Below, one piece after another: positions 6,313 through 10,432 of a stretch of 10,432 bases of DNA (position 1 is the first letter of the stretch; each line of letters begins with the position of its first letter). The notes beneath the pieces were generated by a model. That model searched no databases. It saw nothing but the letters and a program-made list of their open reading frames with translations, and was not told where the DNA came from. A program made the translations under genes and the position numbers. This DNA comes from Microcaldota archaeon. GTDB lineage: Archaea > Micrarchaeota > Micrarchaeia > Micrarchaeales > CABMGC01. The stretch lies in the NCBI GenBank assembly GCA_030040595.1, contig JASHTL010000075.1:1-10432 (forward strand), in the 5' to 3' direction.

Positions 6313-7047
6313 ATGCCATCACGACAGAATGCGCCAGGTGCAGTTATTATAATAGCAGGCGGCGAAGGCACCAGGCTCAGGCCATTGACGCTAAAAACAC
6401 CCAAACCGCTCGTGCCGCTGCTTGGAAAACCCCTTATCGAGTATATAATAGACGAGATTGCAGCCCAGAGAGTCAAAGAGGCGGTCCTTGCAATAGGTTA
6501 TAAGGCGGAAATTATTCAGGAGTATTTTGAGAGGCATAAAGCACGCATGCCTTTGAAGATAATCTATAGCGTAGAGAAGGAGAAGCTTGGCACAGGAGGC
6601 GCAATAAAGCTTGCGCTCTCGAAGATCCACGGCAACGAGGATGTGGTCGTGATAAACGGGGATAACCTTTTCAGGATAGACTTTGCCGAGATGTACAAGC
6701 ATCACGTTTCGAACAGCGCAATAGTAACTATAGCCGTGACGGAGGTAGAGGATGTGACCAAGTCAGGAGTTGTTGCGCTTGACGGCGAGAGAGTAACGGC
6801 ATTCGTGGAGAAGCCAAAGCAGGAAGATGCGCCAAGTCACTTCATAAGCTGCGGTGTTTACATTATGAGTAGGGGTATTACAAGCGCATTTCCAGACGTA
6901 GATTCTTTTTCCATTGAGAGGGACGTGCTCGAAAAACTCGCACAAAAAGGAGGCGTATACGCATATCCGATAGAGGCTTTCTACACGATCAATGACCACG
7001 ACCAGTACAGGAAGGCTGAGGAGGCATTGAGGCAGCACAAGATCTAA
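6313..7047 (+). CDS. hddC: Sugar-1-phosphate nucleotidyltransferase, heptose 1-phosphate guanylyltransferase-like
   Basis: The protein has 244 residues. It is a single nucleotidyltransferase domain with no C-terminal left-handed beta-helix, so it is not a GlmU- or GlgC-type bifunctional enzyme. The signature GGEGTRLRPLT (16-26) followed by K-T-P-K-P-L binds the nucleotide. NGDNLF (115-120) provides a metal-binding aspartate, FVEKP (164-168) contacts the sugar, and a late aspartate lies in NDHD (227-230). It activates a sugar 1-phosphate with NTP. The divergent gmhA-hddA operon suggests the substrate is D-glycero-D-manno-heptose 1-phosphate, giving GDP-heptose as in the Aneurinibacillus S-layer pathway. 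Mannose- or glucose-1-phosphate specificity cannot be excluded from sequence, so the gene symbol rests on context. The next gene follows closely on the same strand. Confidence 0.8.
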   Translation: MPSRQNAPGAVIIIAGGEGTRLRPLTLKTPKPLVPLLGKPLIEYIIDEIAAQRVKEAVLAIGYKAEIIQEYFERHKARMPLKIIYSVEKEKLGTGGAIKLALSKIHGNEDVVVINGDNLFRIDFAEMYKHHVSNSAIVTIAVTEVEDVTKSGVVALDGERVTAFVEKPKQEDAPSHFISCGVYIMSRGITSAFPDVDSFSIERDVLEKLAQKGGVYAYPIEAFYTINDHDQYRKAEEALRQHKI

Positions 7048-7052
7048 CTTGA

Positions 7053-7057
7053 GTGAT
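7053..7057 (+). promoter_or_regulatory. GTGAT ribosome-binding site for the GT4 gene
   Basis: GTGAT-AAG-ATG places this Shine-Dalgarno-like element 3 nt before the ATG at 7061. The layout is almost the same as for the kinase gene. It favours 7061 over the in-frame TTG at 7049, which would add four residues. Confidence 0.5.
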
Positions 7058-7060
7058 AAG

Positions 7061-8128
7061 ATGGGAGAGAAAAGAAGGGTTGCACTGCTGGGCATGGACA
7101 CAAATTTCGACAGGAGCAGCGGATATGGCGTTCCCTCCTACATGTACGAACTGGCACACAATTTCAGGAAGCTTGCGCCAAGGGCAGGATTCGACGTCTC
7201 TGTTGAGGCGTACAAGCGCACGGAATCGGAGTTCTCTGACTTTATGGGAATGGCTCTGGGAAGCAGGACAAGGGACTATAGGGGTTTCGACATAGTTCAC
7301 AACCTCGATGTGAAGCCCATATACCCTGCGAACAGGGGCAAGGCCCTCTTCGTGGCAACAGCGCACGACTACCAGCCATTGCTTGCACCTGAGCTTGACG
7401 CGGACATGCAGAATAGCCTCATGGCAAGGATCAGGCTGCACATGCAGATAAGGTACAGCCTGAAGCTCACCCTCAAGGCAGACTACATAATAGCGAGATC
7501 CACTCTTACAAAGAACGACGCCGCGCATCTCGGTTTCGACAGAAAGAGGATCTTTGTAGTCGGAGGCGCTGTAGACGACAGGTACAGAAAGCCGGTACCC
7601 CAAAAGGAGAAAAAGAAGGATTTTGTTGTAGGCTACATAGGCGCATTCAGGACGAGGAAGAACGTCTCGTTTGCGATAGACGCATTCAACAAGGTAAATG
7701 ACAACGAGATAAGGTTCGACCTCTGGGGAAAACCAGCATATGAGTACGAGATGCTCAGGCAGGCTGCGATAAACCAGAACATCTCATTCAAGGGCTTTGC
7801 TCCTGAGGAGAAACTCGTGCAGATATACGATTCATTCGACGCATTTGTATTGCCAAGCCTCTATGAAGGGCTCTGCCTGCCGATCTTCGAAGCGCAGGCG
7901 AGGGGCCTTCCCGTGATAATATGCAGCGAGGGCAAGATACCTGAAGAGACCAGGAAGTACTGCCTGGAAGCCGAGAGCCCGCATGAGATGGCAATGATAA
8001 TAGAGCACCTGAAGAAGAACGGGTATGACGAGAAGCAGCGCAAGAAGGCAATGACCTATGCAAGGAGCCTAACATGGGAGCAGACCGCCAAAGATACGCT
8101 TGCGGTATACAAGAAGATACTATCTTGA
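7061..8128 (+). CDS. Family 4 glycosyltransferase (GT-B fold)
   Basis: The protein has 355 residues from the ATG at 7061. The N-terminal Rossmann domain has RVALLGMD (6-13), then SSGYGVPSYMYELA, the glycine-containing acceptor-side loop. A junction near ADYIIARST (141-149) leads to VGYIGAFRTRKN (190-201), the typical start of the donor-binding domain. LPSLYEGLCLPIFEAQARG (264-282) contains the GT4 E-x7-E motif, E269 and E277. Such enzymes are retaining transferases that use nucleotide sugars at the cytoplasmic side of the membrane. No membrane segment is seen. It lies 13 bp after the hddC-like gene and is surely co-transcribed, so it may use the heptose nucleotide made by the cluster; that is inference. 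An upstream TTG start at 7049 is possible. The 3' end overlaps the convergent phosphodiesterase gene by 9 bp. Confidence 0.87.
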   Translation: MGEKRRVALLGMDTNFDRSSGYGVPSYMYELAHNFRKLAPRAGFDVSVEAYKRTESEFSDFMGMALGSRTRDYRGFDIVHNLDVKPIYPANRGKALFVATAHDYQPLLAPELDADMQNSLMARIRLHMQIRYSLKLTLKADYIIARSTLTKNDAAHLGFDRKRIFVVGGAVDDRYRKPVPQKEKKKDFVVGYIGAFRTRKNVSFAIDAFNKVNDNEIRFDLWGKPAYEYEMLRQAAINQNISFKGFAPEEKLVQIYDSFDAFVLPSLYEGLCLPIFEAQARGLPVIICSEGKIPEETRKYCLEAESPHEMAMIIEHLKKNGYDEKQRKKAMTYARSLTWEQTAKDTLAVYKKILS

Positions 8129-9634
8129 GAGGAGATTCCTGCCCTTGGTGCTGCTCCTTATTCCGAAGTAGGCCAGCATGGTAGGGGCTATGTCAAGTAC
8201 AGAGGCATTGTGTATGTTCAGTCTAGTCGGACCGAAATAGCCTATTATTCCATCCCTTATGTGGTCGCCGCTCTTGGCATGTTCAGGCTTCATGAACAGG
8301 GTGCTTGGAGAATAGTTGAATATGTCCATCGTGTACCCTTTCCTTATCTCTATGAACAGGTCCGGGGGTATGAATGTCTTTGCGCCCTTGTAGTACTCGG
8401 CTGCGTCTTTGAATCCCACAATGAGTTTCTCGCCCTCACTGTTCCTGGCCTGCACGAGCTTCTTCTTTATGTCTGAAATGACCTTCTTTCTCCGAGAATC
8501 CTTGACTATGCCTGAAGAGAAGCGTCCGTCGTTTATCCAGAGCGTGGCGAAAGGCCCATTCGAGACTTCGGCGAATGCCACTGACTTCTTCATATCGAAA
8601 TCAAAGAGGTGCAGCCTTGTGTATTCTCCAGAGGATGCATTAGCGAGGAACGTACCTACAAGCCCGGTTGTGACCTTCTTGACCTGGTACGGCATCTTGT
8701 CATAGGTCTTTCTGAGACCGCTCCTCATGATCTTCTCACGCAGTTCGTATGTCTTTGGAGCGCCTGGATTAGATGCCGCGCTTATGCTCTTTGCCACAGA
8801 TTCCTTGAGCACAAGGAAGCCGTTCTCTATTAACCATCCATTCAGGAGGAATTTCTCCTTCATAGGCTGCGCGCCATGATCAGATACAATGACAACTATG
8901 GCATTCTCCTTTATCGCCCTCTCCTCTATGTATGCGATGAACTTGGCTATTTCCACATAGACAGGCAGTATGTAGTCCCACCTCTCCTTTGTGCCTAGGG
9001 TGAAGTGCTGTATCCTATCGGTCTCGGTGAAGCACACGTATACAAAGTCGTACTCGTTCTCCTTGAGCAACTCCTTTGCGATCTCGCTTCTCTTCGCGAC
9101 GCTTTTAACGTATATCCTCGACGCCTCGGAATTGCTTATCTTTCCCTCCGTCATTCCCTTCTCTATCTCAGGCTCTCCATCAAAGTTGTGCTTTGACATC
9201 ATCTTCCTCAGTCTCTCGCTGTTCGCCCTGGATCTGAGCGGAAAGCCGCTTATGAAATCAACGTTGCCGAATTCAGGCAGCGTGATGTCAGTGGCAGGTG
9301 TTATGACAAGAGATTTCAATCCATTATCGGCAAAAGACTTCCAGAAAGGAGGGTGCTCGTTAGAATCATAATAGACAACGTCCTTGACATAATCCCTCTT
9401 TATCACGAAGAAATCAGGGGTTCCGTGGCCGGCAGGACTCAGTCCCGTGTATATCGTAGGCCAGGCGGATCCGGTCATCGGGGGCAGGGTGGACTCGAGG
9501 TTTCCTATCTGCCCGTGTTTTATTAGGTCCTTGAAAGGTTCCATGCCCTTCCTGTCCTTTAGCTCTTCAAGGAGCCAGAGCGGCGCAGCGTCTATGCCTA
9601 TGAGGTAGAGTTTCTTCCCCGTTGTCTTTGCCAT
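8120..9634 (-). CDS. Alkaline phosphatase superfamily type I phosphodiesterase/nucleotide pyrophosphatase-like
   Basis: This 504-residue protein resembles the predicted AP-superfamily phosphohydrolase/phosphomutase group. Metal-site and catalytic residues can be followed along it. D15 lies in LIGIDAAP. T54 is the likely nucleophile in PPMTGSAWPTIYTG. D206 and H210 lie in TETDRIQH, D252 and H253 in SDHG, and H458 in KSGDHIRDGI. The C-terminal DIAPTMLAYFGI is typical of the family. These enzymes use two metal ions to cleave phosphodiesters, phosphomonoesters or sulfate esters. No signal peptide or membrane segment is evident, so it is probably cytoplasmic. The substrate is unknown. AAAGGAT precedes the ATG by 4 nt, and the start lies 2 bp after the stop of the GTPase gene, suggesting translational coupling. 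Confidence 0.85.
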   Translation of the reverse strand: MAKTTGKKLYLIGIDAAPLWLLEELKDRKGMEPFKDLIKHGQIGNLESTLPPMTGSAWPTIYTGLSPAGHGTPDFFVIKRDYVKDVVYYDSNEHPPFWKSFADNGLKSLVITPATDITLPEFGNVDFISGFPLRSRANSERLRKMMSKHNFDGEPEIEKGMTEGKISNSEASRIYVKSVAKRSEIAKELLKENEYDFVYVCFTETDRIQHFTLGTKERWDYILPVYVEIAKFIAYIEERAIKENAIVVIVSDHGAQPMKEKFLLNGWLIENGFLVLKESVAKSISAASNPGAPKTYELREKIMRSGLRKTYDKMPYQVKKVTTGLVGTFLANASSGEYTRLHLFDFDMKKSVAFAEVSNGPFATLWINDGRFSSGIVKDSRRKKVISDIKKKLVQARNSEGEKLIVGFKDAAEYYKGAKTFIPPDLFIEIRKGYTMDIFNYSPSTLFMKPEHAKSGDHIRDGIIGYFGPTRLNIHNASVLDIAPTMLAYFGIRSSTKGRNLLSR

Positions 9635-9636
9635 GG

Positions 9637-10432
9637 TTATCCTTTGACTATTCCTATTCCTGCAAATTCCCTGTTGCTGTAGAGCACGAACCTGCCCAGT
9701 TCCATCGTCTTGTCGAACGGTTCAGCGGCTATGCTCTCGCCCAAGGAGAGCCTGACATTCGCGGCACTGAGCGGCTTTATTTTCTTGTGTTTCTCCGTGT
9801 CTCCGGTTGTCACATCCACTCCTGCCAGTACATCCAGGCTTGCAGGCACTTCTATGCCATTGAACCGTATCGCGGTGTTTCCATTTATCGCGGAGGTGAA
9901 GAAAACCAGGGCATTAAGATCGTCAGTTGCGTCAAGTTTTTCCGTTTCTCTGCATAATACGCGCCCCCGCGCATCCTCTTTTATCTCCTTGTCCAGCATT
10001 ATAGCTATGTTTTCCTTCGTCTTGGCTGACTTTGACTTTGCGCCTTTCACGAATATGCCTTTTATTTTGTATACATAATTGCCAGGAACCAGTCTGACAG
10101 AATCGTTAATCTTTATTGTACCGCTGATTATCTTCCCTATAAGCTTCTTTTCCTTGTCACCTGGCAGGTAACCTTGCAATGAGATTCTCAGCTTGTCATC
10201 TAGGATCTTTTTATCGGAGTTTTTTGCAAGATCATACATGGTGTCAAGAAGACTCTTTCCTATGTACCAATCCATTTTTCCTGATTTCTTGACAAGGTTC
10301 TCAGCGTCATATGCTGAGATGGGTATGAAGTCAAGGTCTTTCGAGTAGAATCCTATCTTTTCAAGGAACTGCAACAGCTCTTCCCTTATGCTCTCGAATC
10401 TTTTCTTGTCGTATTTTACTGTGTCCATCTTG
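9637..10432 (-). CDS. EF-1A/CysN-type translational-class GTPase, divergent (5' partial)
   Basis: The gene runs off the right edge. The last bases encode K-M-D, the end of the G4 motif NKMD, so the methionine at 10428 is internal and most of the G domain lies outside. Numbering from that methionine, about 263 residues remain. PISAYDAENL (36-45) contains the G5-like SA pair. WYIGKSLLD (54-62) matches the end of the EF-1A/CysN G domain. Domain II begins near LRISLQG (80-86) and domain III near 170. The C-terminus LGRFVLYSNREFAGIGIV is related to the LGRF...GxTVAAG ending of EF-1A but is altered. The His-rich domain III stretch of true EF-1A is not apparent. It may be a paralogue, a CysN-like sulfurylase subunit or a specialised factor; canonical EF-1A is unlikely. 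It is coupled to the phosphodiesterase gene. Confidence 0.75.
   Translation of the reverse strand, partial: KMDTVKYDKKRFESIREELLQFLEKIGFYSKDLDFIPISAYDAENLVKKSGKMDWYIGKSLLDTMYDLAKNSDKKILDDKLRISLQGYLPGDKEKKLIGKIISGTIKINDSVRLVPGNYVYKIKGIFVKGAKSKSAKTKENIAIMLDKEIKEDARGRVLCRETEKLDATDDLNALVFFTSAINGNTAIRFNGIEVPASLDVLAGVDVTTGDTEKHKKIKPLSAANVRLSLGESIAAEPFDKTMELGRFVLYSNREFAGIGIVKG
9639..9645 (-). promoter_or_regulatory. AAAGGAT ribosome-binding site for the phosphodiesterase gene
   Basis: On the minus strand AAAGGAT-AACC-ATG places the site inside the last codons of the upstream GTPase gene. This is a normal arrangement for a coupled operon and fixes the start at 9634. Confidence 0.5.

Noticed and set aside
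8991..9371. 126-codon plus-strand frame opposite the phosphodiesterase
   Set aside because: Ser/Leu/Phe-rich shadow of the minus-strand gene, which carries complete metal-site motifs.
1..10432. CRISPR arrays, insertion sequences, attachment sites, long direct repeats
   Set aside because: No regularly spaced repeats, transposase-like proteins or terminal inverted repeats were seen on reading through either strand. Besides the intron-split tRNA no tRNA fragment was found.

Overview
The window is archaeal chromosomal DNA. The evidence is a tRNA-Ser gene with an intron bounded by a bulge-helix-bulge (BHB) splice motif, a DUF373 membrane protein (an archaeal family), AT-rich TATA-type promoter boxes about 20-40 bp ahead of starts, GTGAT/GAGGT ribosome sites, heavy use of AGG (Arg) and ATA (Ile) codons, and an EF-1A-type GTPase. 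The lineage cannot be fixed from sequence alone. A small thermophilic or acidophilic archaeon such as a Micrarchaeota/DPANN member is only a guess.

Layout. (1) Positions 3-941, plus strand: the C-terminal part of a membrane-bound, cellulose-synthase-like family 2 glycosyltransferase, cut by the left edge. (2) Positions 954-1080, minus strand: tRNA-Ser(UGA) with a 44-nt intron. (3) Positions 1202-3293, plus strand: a likely two-gene operon of a DUF373 membrane protein and a MEMO1-family protein. (4) Positions 3327-6242, minus strand: gmhA-like sugar-phosphate isomerase, then hddA-like GHMP kinase, then a Gfo/Idh/MocA oxidoreductase that seems to have its own promoter. (5) Positions 6313-8128, plus strand, diverging from gmhA across a 70-bp promoter region: an hddC-like nucleotidyltransferase and a family 4 glycosyltransferase. 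(6) Positions 8120-10432, minus strand: an alkaline-phosphatase-superfamily phosphodiesterase, preceded 2 bp upstream by an EF-1A/CysN-type GTPase cut by the right edge.

How they fit together. The central block (3327-8128) reads as a nucleotide-activated heptose cassette. GmhA would convert sedoheptulose 7-phosphate to heptose 7-phosphate, the kinase would phosphorylate C1, and the nucleotidyltransferase would make NDP-heptose. The oxidoreductase may modify the sugar and the GT4 may transfer it to a surface glycan. The usual GmhB phosphatase is not in the window. The partial GT2 is a separate polysaccharide or glycolipid synthase. The phosphodiesterase/GTPase pair is clearly coupled, but its function is unresolved. 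There are no CRISPR arrays, transposons or large repeats, and no gene-free stretch exceeds about 120 bp.
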